From contig NZ_MUYM01000072.1 in NCBI RefSeq assembly GCF_002150765.1, positions 62,001 through 126,000 on the forward strand: a DNA stretch of 64,000 nt, in the 5' to 3' direction. The first letter of the stretch is position 1; each line of letters begins with the position of its first letter. Positions 8,361 to 18,009 of this stretch are shown here, piece after piece. The notes below the pieces were generated by a model, which saw nothing but the letters and a program-made list of their open reading frames with translations, made no database searches and had not been told where the DNA came from. Source of the stretch: Lentzea kentuckyensis (GTDB lineage: Bacteria; Actinomycetota; Actinomycetes; Mycobacteriales; Pseudonocardiaceae). A program made the translations under genes and the position numbers.

Positions 8361-11300
8361 GGACCGCCTCCGCTCTCACCTTCGGCCGGGAACGGGCTGA
8401 ACGCCCGCGACACCGCGATGTCGAGCAGCTGGGCGGACTCGCCGTCCAGGTACTGCATCTGACCGTTCACCACCTTGCCCGGATCCATCATGCTGAACAC
8501 GAACTTCCGCGTGTTCGGGTCGCCCATGCCCGGCGGCGGCAGCACCGTGATGCCGGAGAGGCCCGAACCGGCCGCGGGGATCTGGTAGCCCAGCCTGCCG
8601 GGGCTCGACTCGTCCGCGTACACCCCGACCGGGATCGGGCCGATCTGCACCTGGAACTCGGCGTTCGTCCGCTTCTTCATGTCGAACACGTGGAAGCGCA
8701 GTCCACTGTAGACGTCGTCGGGGTTCGTCCTGAACGCCCACTTGTACAACGGGAACAGCGGCTGGTCGAACTTCTCGATGCGCAGGCTCAGGTCCATGTC
8801 GAGCTGGGCGTGCACATCCGGCGCGACCATGCTGAACCTGTCGTACGTGCCCTCGACGCCGAGCGCGACGTAGGCCTTGCCCGGCCGGATCGTCATGTCG
8901 CGCACCCCGTCGACCACGACGTACACACCACCGATGCGCACGTTCGGCGCCTGGATGTGGCCGTCGTTCACGTGCAGCGTGAGGATCGGGATGCTGACGC
9001 AGGACACGATGTCCTGCTCGAACTCGTTGATCTTGAACGGGTCCCGCTGCTTGAGCTCGAACGCTCCACCGACCAGCATCGAGCCGGTCGGGCCAGGCTC
9101 CGAGCGCAACCGTGTGCTGAACGTGCCGAGATCGTTCTCCTCGATGGTGACGGTGACCTTCTCACCGAGGTCGAGGAGCTTCGCGAACACGTCGTTGGTC
9201 TGGAACCGCAGCCCGGACTCGTTGTTCTCCACGGCGAACTTGCCCTGCACGAACGCCTCGGCGTCGAGTCCCGGCGCCGCGGACACGACGGTGATCACCG
9301 GCACCTTGAGTGCGTTGCCCTGGTTGTCGGTGCCCTTGATGTCGACGTCCACGCACGGCGCGTTCGGTCCGGCGTCACAGGCCGGGATGTCCGTGAACCG
9401 GGCTCGCGCGGACGCGGGACCACTCTGGTACATGCCCGTCACGTGCGCGTTCACCATGCTGATCGAACTGTTCGCGGCGACCCGCAGGTGGCTGTTGTCG
9501 CCGAAGTCCCCCGTCACCTGCAGGCTCGACGGCACCCCGTGCACGTCCGCCGCCCCACGCAGGTTCCCGTACGGGGTCGTCGTGTTCGCCTCGGCCCGCA
9601 GCTCCAGCACGTCGATGCCGCCGGACGCGGTGTACTGCACCTGCAGGTCGTGCGCCCGCTTCGGATCGGTCTGGTCGAATCCGAACGGGCCGATGTGCAG
9701 GTCGAACGGCGACGGCAGCCCGCGCAGGGTGGCCTTCGCGGCGGCGTACGGCGCGACGTCGAACAGGCCGTCGAGGCGCACGTAGGCGTTGAGCGGCACG
9801 TTCGCGGGCGGGCGGTAGCCGACGACGTCGATCTTCTTGGCCGCCATGTCGACCTCGACCACCGTGGGCAGGCCCGGCAACGACACCGTGCTCACCAGGC
9901 CGAAGCACTTGCCCAGCAACGAACAGATCGGCCCGTCGTCGCGGGTGCAGCCCGCACCGGTGCAGGACCGGGCTTCGGCGGCGATGCCGTGCTCGTACAA
10001 CGGCACCTGCCCGATCGCGTTCAGCGCCGCCACCTTGCCGACCCTGGCCTCGGCGAGCAGGCCCACCGGACGGTCGGTGCGGTAGCTCAGCTTCCCGTCG
10101 CCGTAGCGCACGTCCAGCGAGCTCGGCAGGCTGACCTTGCCGAGCGCCGTGTACCGGTTGTCCGCGCCCAGCAGGAAGTCGCCGTCGAACGCGAACGTGC
10201 CGTCCCCGCTTCGCATGTCGAACCCGACACCGTCCGGCTTGGGCGCCACCGCGACCAGCGACAGCGAGCCGACCGCGGCACTGGCGTCGAGATCACCGTT
10301 GCCCTGGTTGTAGTGCGCGGCGACGTGCTGACCCCGTGGCGCGGTCGCGCCCGCGTGGTTCGTGACCGCGAACGCGGCCGACCCGATCGCCCCGGACGTG
10401 CTCTGGAACTTGAAGTTTCCGTCCGCCCAGTCCGCCGTCATCTTCGCGGGAATGTTCAGCGCCTGCGCGAACGCCTGGTGCTCACGTCCGCCGAACGGCA
10501 CCTTCGCCGCGCGGAACGTGATGCCGCCGAGCGGCGCCGACGCCGACGACTCGAAGTGCTTCGCCGGTGCGTCGACCACCACGTCGAGGTCGGCCGGCAC
10601 GCCGTTCGCGGACGCGGACAGGTAGCCGGCGTCCACACCGGACAGTGCGGCGGTGATCTCGTTGATCGGCGCCGAGTTGTGCACACCCAGCGTCGTGCGT
10701 GCGTCGAAGGTGCCGACCACGTGCACGGTCGCCGGCAGCTTGTCGATCGACGCCCTTGCCCTCAGCGTGCCGAACGAGGTCCGGGTGTCGGCCTCGGCGG
10801 CGATCTTCAGCACCCCGAGCGGTGCCGACGCGCGGTAGCCGACGTCGACGCGGGCGGGGTTGCCGTCGACCGTGATCGGGCCGACCGTGAGGTCGACGCC
10901 CGACGGCAGCCCGTCCAGCGTGACCTGGCCTTCGAGCCTCGGCAGGTTCGGCAGCAGACCGCTGATCTCCAGATACGCCGTCAGCGGTGCGGTGGCGGTG
11001 TACCCGCTGATCTCGATCTCCCTGCCCACCAGGTCGACCGCGAGCGCGGACGGCAGGCCGGGCAGCCGGATGGTGCCGGCGAGCCCGAGGCACCGGCCGA
11101 ACAGCGTGCAGATCGGCGAGTCGTCCTGCACGCACCCCGCGCCCTCGGCACAGCCGCGAGCCCGGACCGCGACGCCGTTGTCGAACAGCGGCGCGCCGAG
11201 ACCGTTCAGCGCCGCGACCTTGCCCACGTGCACGTCCGCGAGCAGGCCGATCGACTTGTCACCGGTGTAGGTGAGCTTGCCGTCGGCGAGGTCGATCGTG

Positions 11301-14272
11301 AGCGTGAGGTTCGTCGGCAGGTGGTCGATGCGCGACGTCACCGCGAGACGGGTGTCGTCGGCGCCGTTGGCGGCGAGCAGGACGTCCGCGTCGACGAACA
11401 CCGGCTGGCCGTCGGTGTCGAGCTGGAGGTTCGCCACCTGCTTCGCCGGGCCGCGGGCGTACTCGGCCAGCTTCAGGTTCCGAATGCTGACGCTGCCGTC
11501 GAAGTCGCCGGTGACCTGGCGGTAGTGGGCCGAGACGTGCTGCCCGGCCGGCATGGTCGCCCCGCCGTGGTTCGTGACGGAGAACCGCGCCGCCCCGAGC
11601 GCGCCGGACAGGCCGCGGAACCGCATGAGGCCGTCGCCGAAGTCGGCGTCGAACCGGGCCGGCACACCGGTGAGCTCACCGATCGCGAGGTAGTCGCGGC
11701 CGGCGAACGGCACCCGTGCGACCGCCGCGATTCCACCGAGCGGCGCCGACGACGTGCCGTCCAGGTGCCGCGCTGGCAGGTCGACCAGGACGTCGACCTC
11801 GGCCGGCAGGTCGGTGAGCGCGGTGGAGAGGTAGTGGTGGCCGTTCGGGTCGAGCCGCTCGACCCCCTGCGGGCTCACGAAGAGCTCGGCCCTCGGCACC
11901 GCGCTCGACGCCCGATAGCTCACCTTCGGCTTGTCGCCGAGGTCGTAGCGCACGTCCACGGTCCGCGGCAGCCCGTTGATCGCCGCGACCGCGCTCGGCC
12001 CGGCAGCGGTGTCGACGTAGGCGGCCTTCACCCGTTGCACCACGGAGCTCGCGTTGAACTGCACGCGCCGTGCCACGGTGTCGAGATCGAATCCCAGTGT
12101 GGCGGGGAGGTTCGACACGTCGAGGCGCGTCTTCTGCTTGCCGTCCACGACTCCGGCCGCGACGAACGGCTGGCCGCCAGGGGTGAACTCGGTGCCGCCA
12201 CGCGGGTGCTGGTCGAAGTACACGTCGATCTTGCGCAGGCCGGTGACGCGGGCGCTGGCGCCGAGCTTGGTCCCGTTCAGCACGGCCGTCGCGTGGTCAC
12301 CGTTCAGCGGCGCGTAGTCGCCGAGTTCCTTCGACACGAACACCTCCGCCGAACCGAGCGGGGTGTTGGCGTCGAACAGGACGTGCCTGCCGGGCAGGTT
12401 CGCGTCCACGTTGACGGTGGTCGGCAGCTCACGCAGCGCACCGCGCAGCACGATGGCCGGCGACCGGTCGAAGAACGACACGTCCAAACCGGACAGTGGG
12501 CCGGCGGAGTCGTAGTCGAGCGTCACGTGATCGTTCGCCGAGTTCAGCGCGCCACGCCACTGGGTGGGGAGGTTCTTCGCCGCGGCCCGGACGGACGCGT
12601 CGAGCTGTTCGCCCGCGTAGACGAAGTCGGCGAAGAGCACGTCGGTGATCGAGTCGCTCGCGGTGTAGTCGACGATGTCGTCGCCGCCGTCCTTCGGGCG
12701 GACCAGCGCGGCCGACACCGTGTTCGGCAGCTGGTCGACGACGAGCTGGTCGAACCTGTTCGCGGCAGCGGAGTTCGACAGCACCTGCACGTCGAGCTTG
12801 GTGCGCTTGGTGACCTGCGCGTCGACGGTCGCCTTCTGGTCGCGGTCGCTCGCACCGGGATCGATGAACGCGTGTGCGGTGAAGACGTTCGGCACGGGCT
12901 CGAACCGCGCGCTCGCCACGGTCGGGTCGTACGGCAGGCCCTGGTCGTCGTCGGTGACGTTCGAGAGGCCCGCGGTGATCGCGAGGGAACCCGCCGCGCC
13001 GACCTGGAGCACGCTCGCCTTGATGTCGAAGATGCCGCGCGACACCTGCAGCGGCGCGAAGGTGTAGACGCCGATCGCGGCCGTGGGCAGGCCCGCGCCG
13101 CGGCGGTGGCCGTCGAAGCCGACCGAAAGCCGTTTGTGCGTCGGGAGGTCGTAGACGGCCCACACGTGCGCGGGCAGGTCACGTCCGGCGAACTCGCTGG
13201 TGGGCAGCCGGAGGTTGACCACGCCGAGGCCGAGGTGCACGAGGCCGAGCAACGCCTCGGTCTTGGCCTGCAGCGCGCTTCCCAGATCCCGCAACAGGTT
13301 CTCGAGGTTCAGCTTCTCGATCAGCAGCTCGGGGTGCAGGATGACGTTGAGCGGGTCCTTCAGCAGCTCGGTGACGACGTTGAGCCGGTCGGAGGCGACC
13401 TTGATCTCGCGGTCGAGGTTCGTGATCTCCCTGACCACCGCGGCGATGTCGCCCGGCGCGGCGACCGGCACGAGGTCGGTCAGCACGTCCGGCGTGCGGT
13501 CGCCGGTGACGTCGACGATCGCGGGCACGCCGAGCGGGAGGGTGAGCGAGCAGGACACGGCCTTGGTCTGCGACTCGGAACAGACCCGGTAGGTGATCCT
13601 CGGGATGCCGTCGGGCAGCTGCTGCAACAGCGCGAGCGGGTCGACCGGCAGCGGCGGCGGCAGGTTCCCGGAGGTCAGCGCGTCGATCAGTTCCTGCAGC
13701 GTGGCCCGCCTGCCGGGATCCACGACCTGGGCGGAACGCACCTGCGGCTGCAACGCGTTCGCGTCGAGCGCGGGCCTGCCGTCCGGGGTGGTGCGGCCGG
13801 CCTTGGCCAGCGTCGCCAGTGCCTCGGCACCGGTGGCGTCCACCAGCTCCTGTCCCGGCCGCAGCGGAAGGTCCAATGTGGACGGGGTGACCGGAGGGTT
13901 CGGCGCGATCGGCACGCGGTCGATCGGCACGCCGCCGTCGGGTCCGGGGTCGAGCGCGGGCAACGGCGCGATGGGCTGCGCCTTCGACGGCTCGTTCTCG
14001 ATGTTCGGCGAGCCGTCGGGGCCGGGGTCGATCGGGCCGAGCTGCCCCGGTGCCACCGGAGGTGTCGCCGTCGCCTGCGCCCCGAGTCTGTTCTCGGCCG
14101 GCGCGGGGTTCTGGGCAGGCTGTGTCGGTGTGGCCGGCTGCGTTGTGGCCGGCGGCGGCGGTGCGGGTGTCGGTGTCGGCGTTGGCTCCGCCTGGGCGGG
14201 CGCGACGAGAACCGTGCTGACCAACGCAGCGATGACAGCGAACGAACTGACGCGCAGGCGCGCTGAAGCCAC
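8354..14272 (-). CDS. Giant secreted beta-repeat protein (1,972 aa), unknown function
   Basis: GTG start with GGGGGAG five to six nt upstream. Residues 1-28 are a signal peptide ending APAQA; residues 29-140 are a Pro/Thr-rich stalk. After a helical part (about 185-355) the protein is almost entirely beta-rich. Two tandem units of about 400 residues (roughly 822-1221 and 1225-1621) align along their length, sharing ASAPLGGI, SVTNHGGAT-like, VGKVAALN and SPIC-type segments. Each has four similarly spaced cysteines (1041/1047/1055/1061 and 1437/1442/1450/1456). Shorter LPxxVDV-type repeats precede them. The C-terminal 300 residues are not repeated and end GGGPC. No enzyme motif, membrane anchor or sortase signal is visible. 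It may be a large exported adhesin or matrix protein, held by the coupled lipoprotein. Confidence 0.8.
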   Translation of the reverse strand: MASARLRVSSFAVIAALVSTVLVAPAQAEPTPTPTPAPPPPATTQPATPTQPAQNPAPAENRLGAQATATPPVAPGQLGPIDPGPDGSPNIENEPSKAQPIAPLPALDPGPDGGVPIDRVPIAPNPPVTPSTLDLPLRPGQELVDATGAEALATLAKAGRTTPDGRPALDANALQPQVRSAQVVDPGRRATLQELIDALTSGNLPPPLPVDPLALLQQLPDGIPRITYRVCSESQTKAVSCSLTLPLGVPAIVDVTGDRTPDVLTDLVPVAAPGDIAAVVREITNLDREIKVASDRLNVVTELLKDPLNVILHPELLIEKLNLENLLRDLGSALQAKTEALLGLVHLGLGVVNLRLPTSEFAGRDLPAHVWAVYDLPTHKRLSVGFDGHRRGAGLPTAAIGVYTFAPLQVSRGIFDIKASVLQVGAAGSLAITAGLSNVTDDDQGLPYDPTVASARFEPVPNVFTAHAFIDPGASDRDQKATVDAQVTKRTKLDVQVLSNSAAANRFDQLVVDQLPNTVSAALVRPKDGGDDIVDYTASDSITDVLFADFVYAGEQLDASVRAAAKNLPTQWRGALNSANDHVTLDYDSAGPLSGLDVSFFDRSPAIVLRGALRELPTTVNVDANLPGRHVLFDANTPLGSAEVFVSKELGDYAPLNGDHATAVLNGTKLGASARVTGLRKIDVYFDQHPRGGTEFTPGGQPFVAAGVVDGKQKTRLDVSNLPATLGFDLDTVARRVQFNASSVVQRVKAAYVDTAAGPSAVAAINGLPRTVDVRYDLGDKPKVSYRASSAVPRAELFVSPQGVERLDPNGHHYLSTALTDLPAEVDVLVDLPARHLDGTSSAPLGGIAAVARVPFAGRDYLAIGELTGVPARFDADFGDGLMRFRGLSGALGAARFSVTNHGGATMPAGQHVSAHYRQVTGDFDGSVSIRNLKLAEYARGPAKQVANLQLDTDGQPVFVDADVLLAANGADDTRLAVTSRIDHLPTNLTLTIDLADGKLTYTGDKSIGLLADVHVGKVAALNGLGAPLFDNGVAVRARGCAEGAGCVQDDSPICTLFGRCLGLAGTIRLPGLPSALAVDLVGREIEISGYTATAPLTAYLEISGLLPNLPRLEGQVTLDGLPSGVDLTVGPITVDGNPARVDVGYRASAPLGVLKIAAEADTRTSFGTLRARASIDKLPATVHVVGTFDARTTLGVHNSAPINEITAALSGVDAGYLSASANGVPADLDVVVDAPAKHFESSASAPLGGITFRAAKVPFGGREHQAFAQALNIPAKMTADWADGNFKFQSTSGAIGSAAFAVTNHAGATAPRGQHVAAHYNQGNGDLDASAAVGSLSLVAVAPKPDGVGFDMRSGDGTFAFDGDFLLGADNRYTALGKVSLPSSLDVRYGDGKLSYRTDRPVGLLAEARVGKVAALNAIGQVPLYEHGIAAEARSCTGAGCTRDDGPICSLLGKCFGLVSTVSLPGLPTVVEVDMAAKKIDVVGYRPPANVPLNAYVRLDGLFDVAPYAAAKATLRGLPSPFDLHIGPFGFDQTDPKRAHDLQVQYTASGGIDVLELRAEANTTTPYGNLRGAADVHGVPSSLQVTGDFGDNSHLRVAANSSISMVNAHVTGMYQSGPASARARFTDIPACDAGPNAPCVDVDIKGTDNQGNALKVPVITVVSAAPGLDAEAFVQGKFAVENNESGLRFQTNDVFAKLLDLGEKVTVTIEENDLGTFSTRLRSEPGPTGSMLVGGAFELKQRDPFKINEFEQDIVSCVSIPILTLHVNDGHIQAPNVRIGGVYVVVDGVRDMTIRPGKAYVALGVEGTYDRFSMVAPDVHAQLDMDLSLRIEKFDQPLFPLYKWAFRTNPDDVYSGLRFHVFDMKKRTNAEFQVQIGPIPVGVYADESSPGRLGYQIPAAGSGLSGITVLPPPGMGDPNTRKFVFSMMDPGKVVNGQMQYLDGESAQLLDIAVSRAFSPFPAEGESGGGPC

Positions 14273-14291
14273 GACTACTCCCCCGAAGTCT

Positions 14292-14315
14292 GTAGAGCAT
14301 TCCCCCTAGCTCTAC
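14292..14315 (-). promoter_or_regulatory. Inverted repeat GTAGAGC-N10-GCTCTAC in the leader of the giant gene
   Basis: Perfect 7-bp arms (14292-14298, 14309-14315) lie 20-43 nt upstream of the GTG start, just above the ribosome site. It could be an operator or a leader hairpin; nothing in the sequence tells which. Confidence 0.4.
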
Positions 14316-14461
14316 GGCAGACGGAGCGAAGCACACGGCGCGAATGGACCACAGCCATCATTCGTCAAGACCACTCGAACGGCCTAGCAGAACCGGTTGC
14401 AACCAGCCAAAAACAGAGTGATCGTCACCATTGTCGCAGCCAGGGCACCGTGCCGTGGAGC

Positions 14462-16057
14462 TCAGAGCGCCGACAGGATCCTGAGGTTCCACCACAGGTC
14501 GAGGCTGTCGAGGGTGTTGATGTCACCCGGTCTCTTCAGCGCGCCGATGGTGAGGGTGCGGGTGTCGACCCACCAGACCTGGGCGTTGCCGTCGGCGAGG
14601 AAGCACGTGGTGAACTCGCCGGGCAACGGGCCGGAGGTGTCGCGGTAGTAGAGCGCGTAGTGAATGGGGTCGGACTTCGGCCGGCACCCGCCGCGTTCGT
14701 CGTTGCGCGGGATGCCCCGGCTGGTCACCAGTGCCTGGAAGTACGCGTCCTGGGTGGCGCGGTCGCCGAACAGCCGGAACTCGGCCTCGTCCGGCGGCGG
14801 GTAACGGGCGTCGAAGCCACTGGACCTGGTGCAGCGCACGGCGGCGACCGCGCCGCTGTCGGGTGTGAAGGGCACGCACGAGTCGGCGTTCTGCTGGTAG
14901 ACGGCGGGCAGCACGGCCAGCAGCGCGTCGACCTGAGGCGACCGCGTCGTGGTGGTGGTCGTGGGCGTGCTCGTGGTGCTGGCCGCGCTCGTCGTGGTGC
15001 TGGACGGCGTGGTGCCCGACCCGAGCGTCCTGTCGCCGTTCCCGTAGATCACCGAGATCACCACCAACCCGATCACGACCGCGAGAGCCCCGCCCACGAG
15101 AGCCGCCTGCCTGATCCGCGACTCGGCGCCGGGCTGGGCAACGGTGGCCGGGTACGGCCGGGGGCGCACGGGTGCGGTCGGGAAGGTGACGGTCGGCGGC
15201 TCGTGCCGGGGTGCGGGTGGCTGACCGGACGCGGAGGTGTGCGTGGTCAGGGCTTCGGCCGCGGCCCGGGCGAACGCTCCCGCGGTGGCGTACCGGTCGG
15301 CGGGGTTCTTCGCCATGCCCTTCGCGATCACGTCGTCCAGCGCGGCCGGGACCGCCGGGTTCAGCGGGGAGGCCTTGGGCGGCGCTTCGTTGAGGTGGGC
15401 CCAGATCTGGGCGGCGGTGCTCTCCGCGGTGAACGGGCGCCGGCCCGCCACGCAGGCGAACAGCACACAGGCCAGGGCGTACACGTCCGCCCGGCCGTCC
15501 ACCGGTCCGCCCTCGAAGCGTTCCGGGGCCATGTAGTCGAGCGTTCCCACCACCGAGCCGGACGCCGTCAGGCTCGTCGCGGCCGGCGCGACACTGCGGG
15601 CGATGCCGAAGTCCACCAGGTACACGAAGTCGCCGGCGGTCACGAGGATGTTCGACGGCTTCACGTCGCGGTGCACGAGCCCGTCGGCGTGCGCGGCGTC
15701 CAGAGCGCTCGCCACCTGCTCGACGATGCGCACGGCCCGCGCCGGCTCGATGGCCCCCTCGTGGAGCACGTCCGACAGGTCGGCGCCCTCCACCAGCCGC
15801 ATGTCCAGGTAGAGGCGGTCGTCGATCTCGCCGTAAGCGTGAATCGGGATGACGTGCGGCTCGCGCAGCCGTGCGACGATCCGCGCCTCACGGCGGAAAC
15901 GGGCGCGGTAGTCCTCGTCGTCGTGGTAGCCCGGCGACAGCCTCTTGAGCGCCACGAACCGATCGTGCGCCGTGTCGTAGGCGCGGTGCACCTCGCCCAT
16001 CCCACCCCGGCCGAGCAGCTGCTCGATCCGGTACGGCCCGAACGTCTCTTCCGTCAT
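14462..16057 (-). CDS. Membrane Ser/Thr protein kinase (PknB-like) with unknown ectodomain
   Basis: A 531-residue receptor-type kinase. Kinase domain 1-270: glycine loop GRGGMGEV (16-23), Lys38, catalytic HRDVKPSN (129-136), DFG at 149-151 and the activation segment SVVGTLDYMAPER, a Hanks-type set close to actinobacterial Pkn kinases. A Pro-rich juxtamembrane part leads to one membrane helix (about 317-339). A Thr/Ser-rich spacer then leads to an outer domain of about 160 residues with three or more cysteines (DSCVPF, RCTRSSGFDARYPPP, GGCRPK, TTCFLADG). There are no PASTA repeats. The ectodomain resembles small secreted sensor folds but was not identified. It lies downstream of the propeller genes on the same strand with a 217-bp gap. 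Confidence 0.9.
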   Translation of the reverse strand: MTEETFGPYRIEQLLGRGGMGEVHRAYDTAHDRFVALKRLSPGYHDDEDYRARFRREARIVARLREPHVIPIHAYGEIDDRLYLDMRLVEGADLSDVLHEGAIEPARAVRIVEQVASALDAAHADGLVHRDVKPSNILVTAGDFVYLVDFGIARSVAPAATSLTASGSVVGTLDYMAPERFEGGPVDGRADVYALACVLFACVAGRRPFTAESTAAQIWAHLNEAPPKASPLNPAVPAALDDVIAKGMAKNPADRYATAGAFARAAAEALTTHTSASGQPPAPRHEPPTVTFPTAPVRPRPYPATVAQPGAESRIRQAALVGGALAVVIGLVVISVIYGNGDRTLGSGTTPSSTTTSAASTTSTPTTTTTTRSPQVDALLAVLPAVYQQNADSCVPFTPDSGAVAAVRCTRSSGFDARYPPPDEAEFRLFGDRATQDAYFQALVTSRGIPRNDERGGCRPKSDPIHYALYYRDTSGPLPGEFTTCFLADGNAQVWWVDTRTLTIGALKRPGDINTLDSLDLWWNLRILSAL

Positions 16058-16243
16058 CGTCCTCGTATCCCGAGCGCCCTGTCCGTCCGAGTCGACGCGC
16101 GCCGACCACGGCGGGTTCCGCCGGTGCCGCAGCCGGCGGAAGCAGCGTACGTCGGCTCATCCGTGCGCAGGTCCGGGATGACGCCCTTCGTGAGGCTGCT
16201 GGGATAGGAACGATTTTAGTCAACACTGAAGTTATTGAGTAGA

Positions 16244-16271
16244 GGGAGTGGTCGTTCGGGCGACCACTCCC
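16244..16271 (-). terminator. 11-bp stem terminator after the propeller operon
   Basis: GGGAGTGGTCG (16244-16254) pairs with CGACCACTCCC (16261-16271), loop TTCGGG, beginning 4 nt after the stop at 16275. AT-rich DNA follows in the direction of transcription, which suits termination before the kinase gene. Confidence 0.65.
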
Positions 16272-16274
16272 CCG

Positions 16275-17942
16275 TCAGCTGCCGGTGGCCATACCGGCGG
16301 CCGGGCCGCCGACCTGCTGCCAGGCCGTGCCTTGGTGACTCCACTGGAACACCCCGACGTTGCTGAGCCCGTAGATCCCGTCGTCGCTCACCGCGAACGC
16401 CGTACCGGGACCGCCGATCCTGGACCAGTTCATCGGCGAACCGTTGTACCGGTACACATCCCCGGTCTTCGGATCCGTCGCGACCAGCCCGTCGTTGCCG
16501 GCGCTCATCGTCGCTGCCGGGCCGCCGATCTGGTGCCAGCCCGCACCGTTCCACTGGTACACGCCGGTGGGGTTGAGCCCGTAGACGCCGCGGTCGCTGA
16601 TCGCGAACGACGTGCCGGGGCCGCCGATCCGCCGCCAGTTGTTCGGCGAGTTGGTGTACAGGTACACGTCCCCGTTCTGCGGATTGGTGGCGAGCAGCTT
16701 GTGCGAGCCGGCGTAGAGCGTGCCGGCCGGGCCTCCGACCTGGATCCAGTTGGTGCCACCGGTCCAGCGGTAGACGCCCTGACCGTCCGGACTCAGGCCG
16801 TAGACGCCGTCGTCGTTGACGGCGAAGGTCCGGCCCGGTCCGCCGATCCGGCTCCAGCTCATCGGCGAACCGTTGTAGTGGTAGATGTCCCCCGTCTGCG
16901 GGTTGGTGGCGAACAGGCCGGCGCCGCCCGCGTACAGGGCCCCTGCCGGGCCGCCGATCCTGGTCCAGCCCTGGCCGTCGTACGCGAAGACCCCGCTGCG
17001 GTCGGGCGACAGCGCGTAGACCGTCCGCTGCGCCGGACTCGGGCGGTCCTGCCAGTTCAGCGGCGCGAGATGGAGGCCGCCCTGCCCCCAGCCCGCGCTG
17101 CTCACCCACCACTGGCCGCCGTCCTGGATCACTTCGGCCGCGTGGGACTCGATGTGCCCGGCCTGGTCGCCGAGCTGGAAGTGGAACGGGTCGCGGCTGC
17201 GGAACACGTCCGTGCCCGTGTAGGAACCGCGCGGTCCGGTGAACAGGTACCACCAGCCGTCGCGCTGGACGACGAACGGCGACTCGGCCGGCGCGCCGAC
17301 GCCCGCGAACGCGATGTTCCTTCCGCTCCAGTGGATCAGGTCGGTGCTCGTGCGGTACGCCACCACCTCGTCGCCCCCGGACGGAGACTCGTTGGCGCAG
17401 TAGTACATCACCCACTGGTCGCCGATCCTGGTGACCAAGGGGTCGCGGGCCTGCAGGCCGTCCCGGAACAGCGGACCGGTCGGGGATCTGGTCCAGTGGA
17501 AGAGATCCGTGGAGGTCGCCAGGTTCATCGCGGTATTGGCCGGGTCGGCGCCACCGCCCGCGTAGAACATGTAGTACGTGCTGCCGACGTGGATCACGTG
17601 CGGAGCCCACAGATGCGTCTCGCCGTAGCCGGCGTCGACGGTCAGCGCCATGGGCTGCTTCGTCCACGGGCCGCGCATGGCCGGCGCGGTGGCGTGCGCG
17701 AACTCGATCTCGTTGTAGGGATCGGCCGGTTCGGGGTGGGTTATCCCGAACATGTGCCAGGTTCCGTTGTCGTCACGGACAAAGGTGTGATCGTTGATGT
17801 ACCACCGCTGCGCGTCGCTCGGGTCGTAGACCTTGCCGAACTGGCCGGCGGCCGTCCATTCCACCGGCTCGTCGGCCGCGGCCGAGGCGACCGGCGCGAG
17901 GGCCAGCAGCAGGGCGACTACCGGCAACAGGGCTTGCTTCAT
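16275..17942 (-). CDS. Secreted GH43/GH32-like five-blade domain fused to IGGPG-repeat propeller
   Basis: A 555-residue secreted protein. The start is set at ATG 17942 (MKQALLP), giving a signal peptide ending ASAAADE; the longer open frame adds a non-signal leader. Residues about 28-300 show a glycosidase-like five-blade propeller with three acidic signposts: YINDHTF, ARDPLV and AESPFVV. These occur in the order of the Asp, Asp and Glu of clans GH-F/GH-J. Residues about 305-555 are repeats alternating W-x-RIGGPG-FAV-GVYGL with W-x-QIGGPA-LYAG-ATNPxTGDVYxY, a tachylectin/tectonin-like lectin propeller. This suggests a polysaccharide-binding or cleaving enzyme. It is the second gene of a two-gene unit, 67 bp after its paralogue. 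Confidence 0.75.
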   Translation of the reverse strand: MKQALLPVVALLLALAPVASAAADEPVEWTAAGQFGKVYDPSDAQRWYINDHTFVRDDNGTWHMFGITHPEPADPYNEIEFAHATAPAMRGPWTKQPMALTVDAGYGETHLWAPHVIHVGSTYYMFYAGGGADPANTAMNLATSTDLFHWTRSPTGPLFRDGLQARDPLVTRIGDQWVMYYCANESPSGGDEVVAYRTSTDLIHWSGRNIAFAGVGAPAESPFVVQRDGWWYLFTGPRGSYTGTDVFRSRDPFHFQLGDQAGHIESHAAEVIQDGGQWWVSSAGWGQGGLHLAPLNWQDRPSPAQRTVYALSPDRSGVFAYDGQGWTRIGGPAGALYAGGAGLFATNPQTGDIYHYNGSPMSWSRIGGPGRTFAVNDDGVYGLSPDGQGVYRWTGGTNWIQVGGPAGTLYAGSHKLLATNPQNGDVYLYTNSPNNWRRIGGPGTSFAISDRGVYGLNPTGVYQWNGAGWHQIGGPAATMSAGNDGLVATDPKTGDVYRYNGSPMNWSRIGGPGTAFAVSDDGIYGLSNVGVFQWSHQGTAWQQVGGPAAGMATGS

Positions 17943-18009
17943 CGGTGTGCTCCCCCAATTCGGGCCACGACGTGCGGGCCCCGAACGGATCGGGGCCCGC
18001 ACCGCCGGG

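Noticed and set aside
8327..14266. A 1,979-codon open frame on the plus strand, antisense to the giant secreted protein
   Set aside because: It is rich in Arg, His, Val and Gly without any domain and mirrors the codon pattern of the minus-strand gene, which has a signal peptide and conserved repeats. GC-rich third positions create such shadows.
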